In this document: one piece after another, positions 24,648-32,546 of the stretch
Layout: every line of letters starts with the position of its first letter
Position numbering within the stretch: position 1 is the stretch's first letter
Assembly: GCA_963634745.1 (NCBI GenBank)
Contig: CAVHCX010000012.1
Location: 1-64,000, forward strand
Origin: CAKRJP01 sp963634745
Lineage (GTDB): Bacteria; Bacillota; Clostridia; Lachnospirales; Lachnospiraceae
Direction: 5' to 3'
Length of the DNA: 64,000 bases
The notes under the pieces: model-generated
Databases searched by the model: none
The model's input: only the letters and a program-made list of their open reading frames with translations
What the model was told of the DNA's origin: nothing
Translations under genes and position numbers: made by a program

Positions 24648-26132
24648 ATGCCGGTTTTTGATTTTAACAATACACCAGACAAGGAAAAGGTGGCTGAATG
24701 TACCTATACGACATTTAAATCCAATGCCAGAAGTACTTCTTATGAGCAGCCTATTTTAGTTCTCGATAATAAGAAAAAGCAGTGGAAGCACCATTCCAAC
24801 GGAATGTTCATTAATCCTATTAAGAGGACAGCCTTTGAATTTAAGGAAGAGGATGAGACCTTTTTGGCTGATATTTTGAAGATCGATGCAAGATTTGTCA
24901 GCCTCTTGAAATGGTTGGGTGAGAACCATATCAGCGTCCGTTTATCCGGAAAAAATTTAGAAGACGGATATGCGGTTTATAAAATCAGGGAGATTGCTTT
25001 CGGCGGAGGCACCAAGCTTTCAGCGGAGGATGGTTTCCTGCAATTTATGATTGAGAGACTTTTGGCCAGCGATGCACCCCAGGATGCAGTGGAAGATGAG
25101 GACCAGGATGAAGAAGGGGATGAGATGAAGCTTACCAGCATTCAGAGCATCACTGACTTTATGAATTGTGCAGGAAGAACCTTGCCGGACAATATAAGGC
25201 TTTGGGCCAGAAGAAATCTGGCGGTAGCTCGTTCCAATGAGGTTTCTCCGGAGGAGAGAAGACATGCCCAGCGGGCACTTTCCATCATGATGAATATTCA
25301 GTGGAAAAGTCAGTATTTTGAGGCCATTGACCCGGAGGAAGCAAGAAAAATTTTGGATGAGGAGCTCTATGGTATGGAGAGGGTCAAGCAGAGAATTATC
25401 GAAACCATTATCCAGATCAATCGAACCCACACCTTGCCGGCCTATGGTCTTTTGTTGGTAGGGCCTGCAGGAACCGGTAAATCACAGATTGCCTATGCAG
25501 TAGCCAGAATTTTAAAATTACCATGGACCACCCTGGATATGAGTTCCATTAATGATCCGGAGCAGTTGACAGGAAGCTCCCGTATTTATGCAAATGCAAA
25601 GCCCGGTATCATTATGGATGCCTTTTCCATGGCAGGGGAATCTAACCTGGTATTTATCATCAATGAGCTTGATAAGGCTGCAGCCGGAAAGGGAAATGGA
25701 AATCCGGCGGATGTGCTCCTTACCTTGCTTGATAATCTTGGATTTACAGACAACTATATGGAATGTATGATCCCTACCGTGGGAGTTTATCCCATTGCAA
25801 CTGCTAATGACAAGGACCAGATTAGTGCACCTTTAATGTCCAGATTTGCAGTGATCGATATTCCGGATTATACAGCAGAGGAAAAGAAGGTAATCTTCTC
25901 CAAATTTGCCCTGCCTAAGGTTTTAAAACATATGGGCATGCGAAAAGAGGAGTGCCTTCTGACGGAAGATGGATTAGAGGAAGTGATTAAGCAGTATTCG
26001 GATACCTCAGGAATCCGTGATCTGGAGCAGGCAGCAGAGCATATTGCAGCAAATGCCCTGTATCAGATTGAAGTGGAAAACCTAGAACGCGTGGAATTTA
26101 CAGCCCAGATGGTAAGAGACTTGTTGGCGTAG
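24648..26132 (+). CDS. Lon-type AAA+ ATPase lacking the protease domain
   Basis: A 494-aa AAA+ protein whose motor looks like that of Lon: YGMERVKQRI at 241-250, Walker A GPAGTGKS at 272-279, the GSSRIYANAKPG segment, sensor-1-like IATAND near 385 and an arginine-finger-like LMSRF. Unlike Lon it ends after the small alpha-helical domain, with no Ser-Lys protease domain, and its first 230 residues, with an acidic stretch near 146-160, do not look like the Lon N-domain. Walker B reads VFIINELDK, with Asn339 where the Mg-coordinating Asp is expected. It is monocistronic, with AAAGGAG before the ATG. Its client is unknown; a remodelling or chaperone role is likely. Confidence 0.75.
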   Translation: MPVFDFNNTPDKEKVAECTYTTFKSNARSTSYEQPILVLDNKKKQWKHHSNGMFINPIKRTAFEFKEEDETFLADILKIDARFVSLLKWLGENHISVRLSGKNLEDGYAVYKIREIAFGGGTKLSAEDGFLQFMIERLLASDAPQDAVEDEDQDEEGDEMKLTSIQSITDFMNCAGRTLPDNIRLWARRNLAVARSNEVSPEERRHAQRALSIMMNIQWKSQYFEAIDPEEARKILDEELYGMERVKQRIIETIIQINRTHTLPAYGLLLVGPAGTGKSQIAYAVARILKLPWTTLDMSSINDPEQLTGSSRIYANAKPGIIMDAFSMAGESNLVFIINELDKAAAGKGNGNPADVLLTLLDNLGFTDNYMECMIPTVGVYPIATANDKDQISAPLMSRFAVIDIPDYTAEEKKVIFSKFALPKVLKHMGMRKEECLLTEDGLEEVIKQYSDTSGIRDLEQAAEHIAANALYQIEVENLERVEFTAQMVRDLLA

Positions 26133-26153
26133 TAAATTAAAAAAACACAATAA

Positions 26154-26197
26154 AATAGCCCTTCATTGAATCATCTTGTTTTCAATGAAGGGCTATT
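26154..26197 (+). terminator. AAA+ gene terminator
   Basis: AATAGCCCTTCATTGAA pairs with TTCAATGAAGGGCTATT, 17 bp, with a T-rich tail. Confidence 0.85.
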
Positions 26198-26468
26198 AAT
26201 TTTCTTCCATGTACATTGGACTATACCTTTTACCTTTCTTAGATTATGAAGTTTTGATTAATATTTCTGGTGGACTAACCTCCTTACTTTAATTTTTTCT
26301 GAGTCTAGTAATTGTTTTTTTACTGATCTCCTCTTTTCTCTCTTGTTTTTTGTTGAACTTAATATAACATGCAAAAAGAGTTCTGTCAATATAAAAAGTG
26401 AAAATAAATAAAAAAATATAAAAATATCAGAAAATTCAGACAAAAGACGGAGAGAATATTTATAGAAT

Positions 26469-26511
26469 ATACCCCCAGGGGGTTTACAAATACCCATAAA
26501 GGGTATACGAT
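26469..26511 (+). promoter_or_regulatory. Copper operon promoter with two CsoR-type operators
   Basis: ATACCCCCAGGGGGTTT (26469-26485) and ATACCCATAAAGGGTAT (26490-26506) are two GC-cored palindromes of the CsoR kind. TTTACA (26483-26488) and TACGAT (26506-26511) at 17-bp spacing could be the promoter, so the operators would overlap the -35 and fill the spacer. CsoR would release on Cu(I). Confidence 0.7.
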
Positions 26512-26617
26512 AAGAGTGGCTGGTTGTAAGAGACTAATTTGCGCAAGCCTAGCTACAAGTGGGGAAAGATTTCAGAATCTCGATCGTATAATATGAAACA
26601 AAAAGAAGGTGAAGACG

Positions 26618-27004
26618 ATGAAGGAAGATAGCAAAAAATGCTGTCTTAAAAAAGAGGAGATAGTAGAACAAGAGGAGGGCCTTTGCCTGCAGGAAGAGGA
26701 AGAAAAAGGGGCCTGCTGCTGCAGCCATAAGACTAAGGACCGCAGTGAGAAGGAATATAAGGATTTGATGAACCGCCTAAGTCGTATTGAGGGGCAGGTT
26801 CGCGGTGTCAAGGGGATGCTTGAAAAGGATGCCTATTGCACAGATATTCTTGTGCAGGTGTCAGCCATCCGGGCGGCTCTTAATAGCTTTAATAAGGTCC
26901 TTTTGGAGAATCATATTAAGACCTGTGTGGCTAAGGATATAAGAGAAGGTAAGGATGAAACCATTGAAGAACTGGTAGTGACCTTACAAAAGCTCATGCG
27001 TTAG
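26618..27004 (+). CDS. csoR: CsoR-family copper-sensing repressor with Cys-rich N-terminal extension
   Basis: All-helical DUF156 repressor that binds Cu(I) and releases the cop operon. Of 128 aa the core (about 41-128) carries the metal ligand set Cys74, His99, Cys103. The extra 40-residue N-terminus is unusual: highly charged with six cysteines (8, 9, 23, 33-35), ending in CCCSH, which could bind extra copper. The start is ATG 26618 with AAGAAGG 8 nt upstream; a GTG at 26609 is in frame but overlaps that site. copA follows after 8 bp, so they form one operon, and two palindromic operators lie upstream. Confidence 0.93.
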   Translation: MKEDSKKCCLKKEEIVEQEEGLCLQEEEEKGACCCSHKTKDRSEKEYKDLMNRLSRIEGQVRGVKGMLEKDAYCTDILVQVSAIRAALNSFNKVLLENHIKTCVAKDIREGKDETIEELVVTLQKLMR

Positions 27005-27012
27005 GAGGTTGG

Positions 27013-29544
27013 ATGACATCAATGAAACAATATATTGTAACAGGAATGAGTTGTGCTGCTTGCAGTGCCCGGGTGGAAAAGGCTGTGTCTGGGGTGCCCG
27101 GAGTTTCTAGTTGCTCTGTAAGTCTTCTGACCAATTCCATGGGAGTGGAGGGGACTGCAGAACCTGCAGCGATTATTAAAGCAGTGACAGACGCAGGGTA
27201 TGGTGCTAAGGAAAAAGAAGCAGGAAAATCAAAGAGCGGGAGACTGGAGGAACAGGAGGATGCCTTGAGGGATTTAGAGACCCCACGTCTTAAGAAACGG
27301 CTGGTGTCTTCGATCGGATTTTTGTTGATTCTCATGTATTTTTCTATGGGACATATGATGTGGGGATGGCCCCTGCCTCCTTTTTTTGAAGGCAATCATG
27401 TAGCTATGGGCCTTTTACAAATGCTTTTAACCATTGTGATTATGGTGATCAATCAAAAGTTCTTTATCAGCGGCTTTAAAGGCTTGCTGCACCGGGCTCC
27501 AAATATGGACACCCTGGTAGCCTTAGGCTCCAGCGCTGCCTTTGTCTACAGTACCTATGCTTTATTTGCCATGACAGGCGCCCAGGTGCGGGGAGACATG
27601 GATGGGGTCATGCATTACATGGAAGAATTCTACTTTGAATCGGCAGCCATGATTCTTACCTTGATTACCGTAGGAAAGATGTTAGAGGCAAGGTCTAAGG
27701 GAAAAACCACGGACGCTCTAAAGAGTCTTATGAAATTGGCACCTAAGATGGCGACGGTTTTAGTGGATGACAAGGAGATGGAAGTTTCCATAGATGCCGT
27801 AAAAAAGGGGGATATCTTTCTGGTTCGTCCCGGGGAAAATATACCTGTAGACGGTATTGTCTTAGAGGGAACCAGTGCGGTCAATGAGTCGGCTCTTACA
27901 GGGGAGAGTATACCGGTAGATAAGAAAGCCGGAGACAGTGTCAGCGCTGCTACCCTGAATCAGTCCGGTTATTTAAAGTGTCAGGCCTCTCGGGTGGGAG
28001 AGGATACGACCCTGTCCCAGATCATTCAGATGGTAAGTGATGCGGCAGCTACCAAGGCTCCGATTGCAAAAATAGCAGACCGGGTATCCGGAGTCTTTGT
28101 CCCCGCAGTTATCAGCGTTGCCCTTATTACCTTCCTGGTTTGGATTTTGGCAGGTAAAGAGGTGGGATATGCCTTGGCCAGAGCCATTTCCGTGCTGGTA
28201 ATCAGCTGCCCTTGTGCCTTGGGCCTTGCAACTCCGGTTGCCATTATGGTAGGAAACGGAATGGGAGCCAAGCATGGAATTATGTTTAAAACGGCAGTTT
28301 CCCTGGAGCAAACAGGAAAAACCCAGATTGTCGCTTTGGATAAAACAGGAACCATCACAAGTGGAAGCCCTAAGGTCACAGATTTGATTCCGGAAGAAGG
28401 AAGAAACCTAGAAGATCTTCTTAAATTTGCCTACAGCCTTGAGATAAAAAGTGAACATCCCCTGGCCCTTGCTATAAAGGAATATGGACAAGAGCACCAG
28501 TTGCCTAAATTAGAAGTGTCAGATTTTCAGGCCCTGCCGGGAAATGGACTTTCTGCCTGCTATGGGGAGGTCCTTTTGTATGGAGGAAATTACGCTTTTA
28601 TCTCTTCTAAGGTAAGGGTATCGGAAAAATTAAGAAAAGAGTCCGAGACTTTGGCAGAGGGGGGGAAGACTCCTTTGTTCTTTGCTAAAAACCAGGAACT
28701 GTTGGGAATTATTGCAGTGGCAGACGTGATTAAAGAGGATAGCCCGGAGGCAATCAGACAACTTCGAAATATGGGAATCCGGGTTGTTATGTTGACCGGG
28801 GACAATGAAAGGACTGCAAATGCCATTGGAAAAGAGGCAGGAGTGGACGAAGTAATTGCCGGAGTTCTCCCGGATGGCAAGGAGAAGGTCATAAGAAAGT
28901 TAAAGAAGAGAGGCCAGGTGGCTATGGTGGGGGATGGAATTAATGATGCCCCGGCCCTCACCCGTGCGGATATTGGAATTGCCATAGGGGCCGGTACCGA
29001 CATTGCAATTGATGCGGCAGACCTGGTACTTATGAAGAGTAGCTTGATGGATGTGCCGGCAGCCATAAGACTCAGCCGGGCGACATTAAGGAATATTCAC
29101 GAAAACCTCTTCTGGGCCTTCTTTTATAATATTATTGGAATTCCTTTGGCAGCAGGCCTGTGGATCCCTATTTTTGGATGGACCCTAAATCCCATGTTTG
29201 GAGCCGCGGCTATGAGCCTATCAAGCTTCTGCGTGGTAACCAATGCCCTTAGGCTTAACCTTTTCCCTATGTATGATGCGGGAAAAGATAAGAAAATAAA
29301 ACAAGTAAATGAAAATGTACAGGAGGATGAAATCATGACAAAGACAATGAAGATTGAAGGAATGATGTGTGGACACTGCGAGGCAGCTGTAAAGAAGGCC
29401 CTGGAGGCCTTAGACGGAGTAGAGTCTGCAAAGGTGAGCCATGAGGAAGGAACGGCAATTGTTACTTTAGAGAAAGACGTGGAAAACCAGGTCCTTAAGA
29501 AGGCGGTGGAAGATAAAGATTATCAGGTGACTGACATTCAGTAA
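27013..29544 (+). CDS. copA: Copper-translocating P1B-type ATPase with C-terminal HMA domain
   Basis: Cu(I) export ATPase of 843 aa. The N-terminal HMA domain has GMSCAACS (11-18). The transmembrane CPC motif is at 399-401, the phosphorylated DKTGT at 443-447, an SEHPLA motif in the N-domain and GDGIND at 640-645. After the last helices a linker rich in Lys, Asn and Glu leads to a second HMA domain (about 775-843, GMMCGHC), equivalent to a CopZ chaperone. That domain has its own AGGAGG and ATG (see 29335-29544). Start choice is uncertain: AGGAGG at 27003-27008 is 4 nt from ATG 27013 and 13 nt from ATG 27022. Confidence 0.96.
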   Translation: MTSMKQYIVTGMSCAACSARVEKAVSGVPGVSSCSVSLLTNSMGVEGTAEPAAIIKAVTDAGYGAKEKEAGKSKSGRLEEQEDALRDLETPRLKKRLVSSIGFLLILMYFSMGHMMWGWPLPPFFEGNHVAMGLLQMLLTIVIMVINQKFFISGFKGLLHRAPNMDTLVALGSSAAFVYSTYALFAMTGAQVRGDMDGVMHYMEEFYFESAAMILTLITVGKMLEARSKGKTTDALKSLMKLAPKMATVLVDDKEMEVSIDAVKKGDIFLVRPGENIPVDGIVLEGTSAVNESALTGESIPVDKKAGDSVSAATLNQSGYLKCQASRVGEDTTLSQIIQMVSDAAATKAPIAKIADRVSGVFVPAVISVALITFLVWILAGKEVGYALARAISVLVISCPCALGLATPVAIMVGNGMGAKHGIMFKTAVSLEQTGKTQIVALDKTGTITSGSPKVTDLIPEEGRNLEDLLKFAYSLEIKSEHPLALAIKEYGQEHQLPKLEVSDFQALPGNGLSACYGEVLLYGGNYAFISSKVRVSEKLRKESETLAEGGKTPLFFAKNQELLGIIAVADVIKEDSPEAIRQLRNMGIRVVMLTGDNERTANAIGKEAGVDEVIAGVLPDGKEKVIRKLKKRGQVAMVGDGINDAPALTRADIGIAIGAGTDIAIDAADLVLMKSSLMDVPAAIRLSRATLRNIHENLFWAFFYNIIGIPLAAGLWIPIFGWTLNPMFGAAAMSLSSFCVVTNALRLNLFPMYDAGKDKKIKQVNENVQEDEIMTKTMKIEGMMCGHCEAAVKKALEALDGVESAKVSHEEGTAIVTLEKDVENQVLKKAVEDKDYQVTDIQ
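29335..29544 (+). CDS. copZ: Nested CopZ-like copper chaperone (internal start within copA)
   Basis: AGGAGG (29321-29326) lies 8 nt before ATG 29335, in frame with copA. Starting there yields 69 aa with one HMA fold: GMMCGHCEAAVKKALEAL near the N-terminus, complete with the CxxC copper site. Free CopZ carries Cu(I) to CopA. The arrangement suggests that copA and copZ were separate genes that fused by loss of the copA stop, leaving the copZ ribosome binding site inside the coding frame; both the fusion and free CopZ may be made. Internal initiation is inferred, not shown. Confidence 0.5.
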   Translation: MTKTMKIEGMMCGHCEAAVKKALEALDGVESAKVSHEEGTAIVTLEKDVENQVLKKAVEDKDYQVTDIQ

Positions 29545-29587
29545 AAAAAGGAGGGCGATCGCAGGAAGCGACTGCCCTCTTTTTTTA
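29543..29587. terminator. Bidirectional terminator, cop operon and DtxR-family gene
   Basis: GAGGGC/GCCCTC with an inner CGC/GCG and flanking A7/T7 runs between convergent genes. Confidence 0.9.
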
Positions 29588-29594
29588 TCCGCTT

Positions 29595-29978
29595 TTATAA
29601 GTTTTCTTTCAGATATTTTTTAATGGCCTCGAAGCTTTCGGGGCTCATATCATGCTCCATCTTGCAAGCATCTGCTTTGGCAATCTCCGGGTCTACGCCG
29701 ATACGAATCAGCCATTCAGAAATCGTAGTATGTCTTTCGTAAACAGCCTCGGCGATCGCTCGTCCTTTTTCAGTGAGGTTGATATATCCTTCTTTGGAAG
29801 TGGTAATGCATTCACTGCCTCTTAAATTTTTCATGGCCACGCTGACACTAGGCTTAGAAAACGACATCTCATGTGCAATGTCGATGGAACGAACCACTGG
29901 CAGTTTTTGACTTAAAATAAGTATAGTTTCTAAGTAATCTTCCGCAGATTCCTCGGAACGATGTTTGGTATAACTCAT
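29595..29978 (-). CDS. DtxR/MntR family metalloregulator, short form
   Basis: Metal-dependent repressor of 127 aa: a winged helix (about 8-70, with SIDIAHEMSFSKPSVSVAMK) followed by the metal-binding dimerisation helices containing His, Cys and Glu residues (KADACKMEHDMS near 102-113). The C-terminal SH3-like domain of DtxR is absent, as in MntR. Cys at the DACKMEH site is typical of iron-type (DtxR/IdeR-like) ligands in some relatives, so Fe or Mn cannot be decided. It is convergent with the copper operon and no metal transporter lies beside it. Confidence 0.87.
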   Translation of the reverse strand: MSYTKHRSEESAEDYLETILILSQKLPVVRSIDIAHEMSFSKPSVSVAMKNLRGSECITTSKEGYINLTEKGRAIAEAVYERHTTISEWLIRIGVDPEIAKADACKMEHDMSPESFEAIKKYLKENL

Positions 29979-30143
29979 AAATGACCCCTTTCTAAATTTT
30001 TATGCTACCATCCTACCATAAAACACGGAATTGTGGCAAGAATGGGAATATAAAATCAGGGCAAAAGACTATAAAAAAATGAGGATCTAGGGTATAATTA
30101 GCCTATCAAAGAAAGAGGCAGGACCACAGGAGGGGTGAGGATT

Positions 30144-30743
30144 ATGAGGAAGCAATGTATCATTACCATCGCGCGGGAATATGGAAGCGGAGGCCATGTG
30201 GTGGGACAAAGAATTGCGGAAAAATTAGGAATCAAATATTATGACCGCAATCTCTTAGAGGAGATATCCAATGAACTTGGTCTCTCAGACCGGGAATATA
30301 CCTTTTTTGATGAAAATTCCAGCGGTCATATTTATGAGGGCAATGTCACAGACCGAAGGAAGATTATGGAAGATGAGGTGGCAAAGTACCAGTTCGACTA
30401 TATGAGAAAGCTTGCTGCAGATGGAGAATCCTTTGTGATCGTAGGTCGCTGTGCGGAGTGGATCCTTAGAGATTATATTGGAAAAACTTCGGTATTCATT
30501 ATGGGCGAGGACCGGGCAAAGCGAAAAAGGATCATGAACGAATATGGTTATACCGAGCAGGAGGCAAAGGCGGCTATCCGCCAGGCAGACAAAAACCGAA
30601 GCGCCTATCATGATCGATACAGCCAGGTCCCCTGGGGAGATGCCAGAGGATACGATCTGTGCATAAATAGCAGCTTTATCGGGCTGGAGGCCTGTGCAGA
30701 CTTGATACTGCAATATGTAAAGGCGAAAGAAAAGGAAGAATAA
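30144..30743 (+). CDS. Cytidylate kinase-like family protein
   Basis: P-loop kinase-like protein of 199 aa, Cytidylate_kin2 (PF13189) type. The N-terminus carries ITIAREYGSGGHVVGQRIAE (8-27), where the loop GSGG replaces a classic Walker A; YYDRNLL and VGRCAEWIL follow, then an R-rich lid (RAKRKR and KNRSAYHDRY). ATG 30144 is favoured over the in-frame GTG at 30135 because AGGAGGGG lies 9 nt before it. Proteins of this family are frequent in Lachnospiraceae, distinct from true Cmk, and their substrate is unproven. Confidence 0.85.
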   Translation: MRKQCIITIAREYGSGGHVVGQRIAEKLGIKYYDRNLLEEISNELGLSDREYTFFDENSSGHIYEGNVTDRRKIMEDEVAKYQFDYMRKLAADGESFVIVGRCAEWILRDYIGKTSVFIMGEDRAKRKRIMNEYGYTEQEAKAAIRQADKNRSAYHDRYSQVPWGDARGYDLCINSSFIGLEACADLILQYVKAKEKEE

Positions 30744-30760
30744 TTAGGATAAAATTTGTA

Positions 30761-30835
30761 TAAGAGTTCAGCCGTGGGAGAGGGATCTGGCATTTACAGG
30801 AGATTCAAGCTGCCGGACGGAACTCTTATTTTTTT
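30761..30835 (+). terminator. Long-loop terminator before cysK
   Basis: TAAGAGTTC (30761-30769) pairs with GAACTCTTA (30820-30828), followed by T7. The 50-nt interior can add CCGT/ACGG and other short pairs, so the element is more complex than a simple hairpin. Confidence 0.75.
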
Positions 30836-30866
30836 GCTTTTTTACAAACATTGCAAATATTTTGTA

Positions 30867-30895
30867 TTGACAAAGCAAAAAAGCAGGTATAGTAT
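30867..30895 (+). promoter_or_regulatory. cysK promoter
   Basis: TTGACA (30867-30872), 17 bp, TAGTAT (30890-30895); near-consensus sigma-A promoter about 58 bp before the cysK ATG. Confidence 0.9.
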
Positions 30896-30952
30896 AAAGA
30901 CATCACAGAGAAAACATACTAAACAAGTAGGAGAACTAGGAGGTAGTTGGAA

Positions 30953-31888
30953 ATGGCTAATATTTATACAGGAACACTTGGACTGATCGGAAAGACTCCA
31001 TTGGTAGAAGTTGCAAATTTAGAGAAGGAATTGGGATTAGAGGCAAGACTTTTAGTAAAGCTTGAGTATTTCAATCCGGCAGGAAGCGTTAAGGACCGTA
31101 TTGCTAAGGCTATGATTGAAGATGCAGAGGAGAAGGGGCTTTTAAAACCGGGAGCTACCATTATCGAGCCTACTTCAGGAAATACAGGAATTGGTCTTGC
31201 AGCTATTGCAGCATCTAAGGGATATCGTATTATCCTTACCATGCCGGAGACCATGAGTGTAGAGAGAAGAAATATCTTAAAAGCCTATGGTGCTGAGATC
31301 GTATTGACAGAAGGCGCTAAGGGTATGAAGGGGGCAATTGCAAAGGCTGAGGAATTGTCAAAGGAGATCGAGGGAAGCTTCATTCCGGGACAGTTTGTCA
31401 ACCCTGCAAACCCAGCCGTTCATAAGGCAACCACAGGACCGGAGATTTTTGAGGATACAGACGGAGAAGTGGATGTATTTGTAGCCGGTGTTGGTACAGG
31501 CGGAACCCTGACCGGTGTAGGTGAGTACTTAAAGTCAGTGAAAGAAGGCGTAAAGATCGTGGCAGTAGAGCCTGCAACTTCTCCGGTATTATCTACAGGA
31601 AAGGGTGGAGCTCATAAGATTCAGGGAATCGGCGCTGGATTTGTACCGGATGTATTAAATACGCAGATTTATGATGAAATCCTTCCGATTGAGAATGAGG
31701 ATGCATTTGAGTACTCTAAGCTTTTGGCTAAGAAAGAAGGAATCTTAGTAGGTATTTCTTCAGGAGCCGCATTCAAGGCAGCTGTTGAATTGGCAAAGAG
31801 ACCGGAGAACAAGGGAAAGACCATCGTAGCTTTACTTCCAGACAATGGAGACAGATATTACTCAACACCATTATTCCAGGAAGCTTAA
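30953..31888 (+). CDS. cysK: Cysteine synthase (O-acetylserine sulfhydrylase A)
   Basis: Makes L-cysteine from O-acetylserine and sulfide; cytosolic PLP enzyme of 311 aa. The PLP lysine is Lys47 in NPAGSVKDR, followed by the substrate loop PTSGNTGIGLA, the phosphate-binding GVGTGGTLTG and GISSGA near the end. ATG 30953 has AGGAGG 9 nt upstream; a TTG two codons earlier is less likely. The regulator gene cymR follows after 15 bp with a TTG start, so both are cotranscribed. In Bacillus CysK binds CymR and reports the O-acetylserine pool, which fits this arrangement. Confidence 0.97.
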   Translation: MANIYTGTLGLIGKTPLVEVANLEKELGLEARLLVKLEYFNPAGSVKDRIAKAMIEDAEEKGLLKPGATIIEPTSGNTGIGLAAIAASKGYRIILTMPETMSVERRNILKAYGAEIVLTEGAKGMKGAIAKAEELSKEIEGSFIPGQFVNPANPAVHKATTGPEIFEDTDGEVDVFVAGVGTGGTLTGVGEYLKSVKEGVKIVAVEPATSPVLSTGKGGAHKIQGIGAGFVPDVLNTQIYDEILPIENEDAFEYSKLLAKKEGILVGISSGAAFKAAVELAKRPENKGKTIVALLPDNGDRYYSTPLFQEA

Positions 31889-31903
31889 TAGGAGGAAGGA
31901 AAG

Positions 31904-32350
31904 TTGCGTTTATCAAAAAAAAGCAGATATGGACTTCGTGCGCTGGTAGATTTATCGGTACGATCTAAAAATGGCCAGGTGTCTTTAAATAGTATTGCTG
32001 AGCGCAACGGAATTTCATTGCAATATTTGGAACAGGTATTTGCGGCTCTTAAAAGGGCTGGGCTTGTAAAGAGTATCAAGGGACCTCAGGGAGGTTATCT
32101 TTTGGAGCGGCCGGCCAACCAGATCACGGTGTTGGACATTGTGAAAGCCTTGGAAGGTTCTTATGAATTGGAGGCGGAAGAGCTGTCCGAAAGCATTGAA
32201 TGCAAGGAGATCCCCCTAACCATTCAGGAGCTTATTATTGATCCCGTGAATCAGAAGATTCATGAACTTCTTACAGGGATTAGCTTAGAAGATCTGGAGG
32301 GGGATTATCTTTACAAAGCAGAGAGCAGTGCGGATATGTACTTCATATAA
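31904..32350 (+). CDS. cymR: Rrf2-family regulator, CymR-like
   Basis: Winged-helix repressor of 148 aa. The helix-turn-helix spans about residues 10-60 with QYLEQVFAALKRAGLVKSIK and the wing GPQGGYLL. Only one cysteine is present, so the three-cysteine FeS site of IscR is missing, matching CymR, the master regulator of cysteine metabolism in Firmicutes. It starts at TTG 31904 with AGGAGG 8 nt upstream; no ATG is available. It sits between cysK and cysE, a strong contextual argument. Targets likely include this cluster, though I could not identify a CymR box with confidence. Confidence 0.88.
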   Translation: MRLSKKSRYGLRALVDLSVRSKNGQVSLNSIAERNGISLQYLEQVFAALKRAGLVKSIKGPQGGYLLERPANQITVLDIVKALEGSYELEAEELSESIECKEIPLTIQELIIDPVNQKIHELLTGISLEDLEGDYLYKAESSADMYFI

Positions 32351-32363
32351 AGAAAAGATAAGA

Positions 32364-32403
32364 AAAGAAGTAGTCATATTTATGGCTGCTTCTTTGTCTT
32401 TAT
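32364..32403 (+). terminator. cysK-cymR terminator
   Basis: AAAGAAGTAGTCAT pairs with ATGGCTGCTTCTTT (14 bp including G-U pairs) around ATTT, with a T-rich tail. Confidence 0.75.
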
Positions 32404-32466
32404 AGGAGTCGGGGCGAAGAAATTTAGAAGGTCCCCTGCATAGCTTTAGGTGCAGACAGATATTTC

Positions 32467-32496
32467 TTTACAGAGGCCTATTTTGGGTAGTATACT
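32467..32496 (+). promoter_or_regulatory. cysE promoter
   Basis: TTTACA (32467-32472), 18 bp, TATACT (32491-32496). The -10 overlaps the palindrome TAGTATACTA (32488-32497). Confidence 0.6.
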
Positions 32497-32546
32497 ATTT
32501 ATTCAAAGGCAGATTTTAAAGGGCTTGGAAAGAGAGGATTTTTCTG

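Larger units (their letters stand above)
26133..26617. other. Intergenic region before csoR
   Basis: The 485 bp contain the AAA+ gene terminator at the left, an AT-rich stretch without a supported gene, and two copper-type operators with a promoter near 26469-26511. The csoR leader is about 100 nt and shows no strong structure. Confidence 0.6.
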
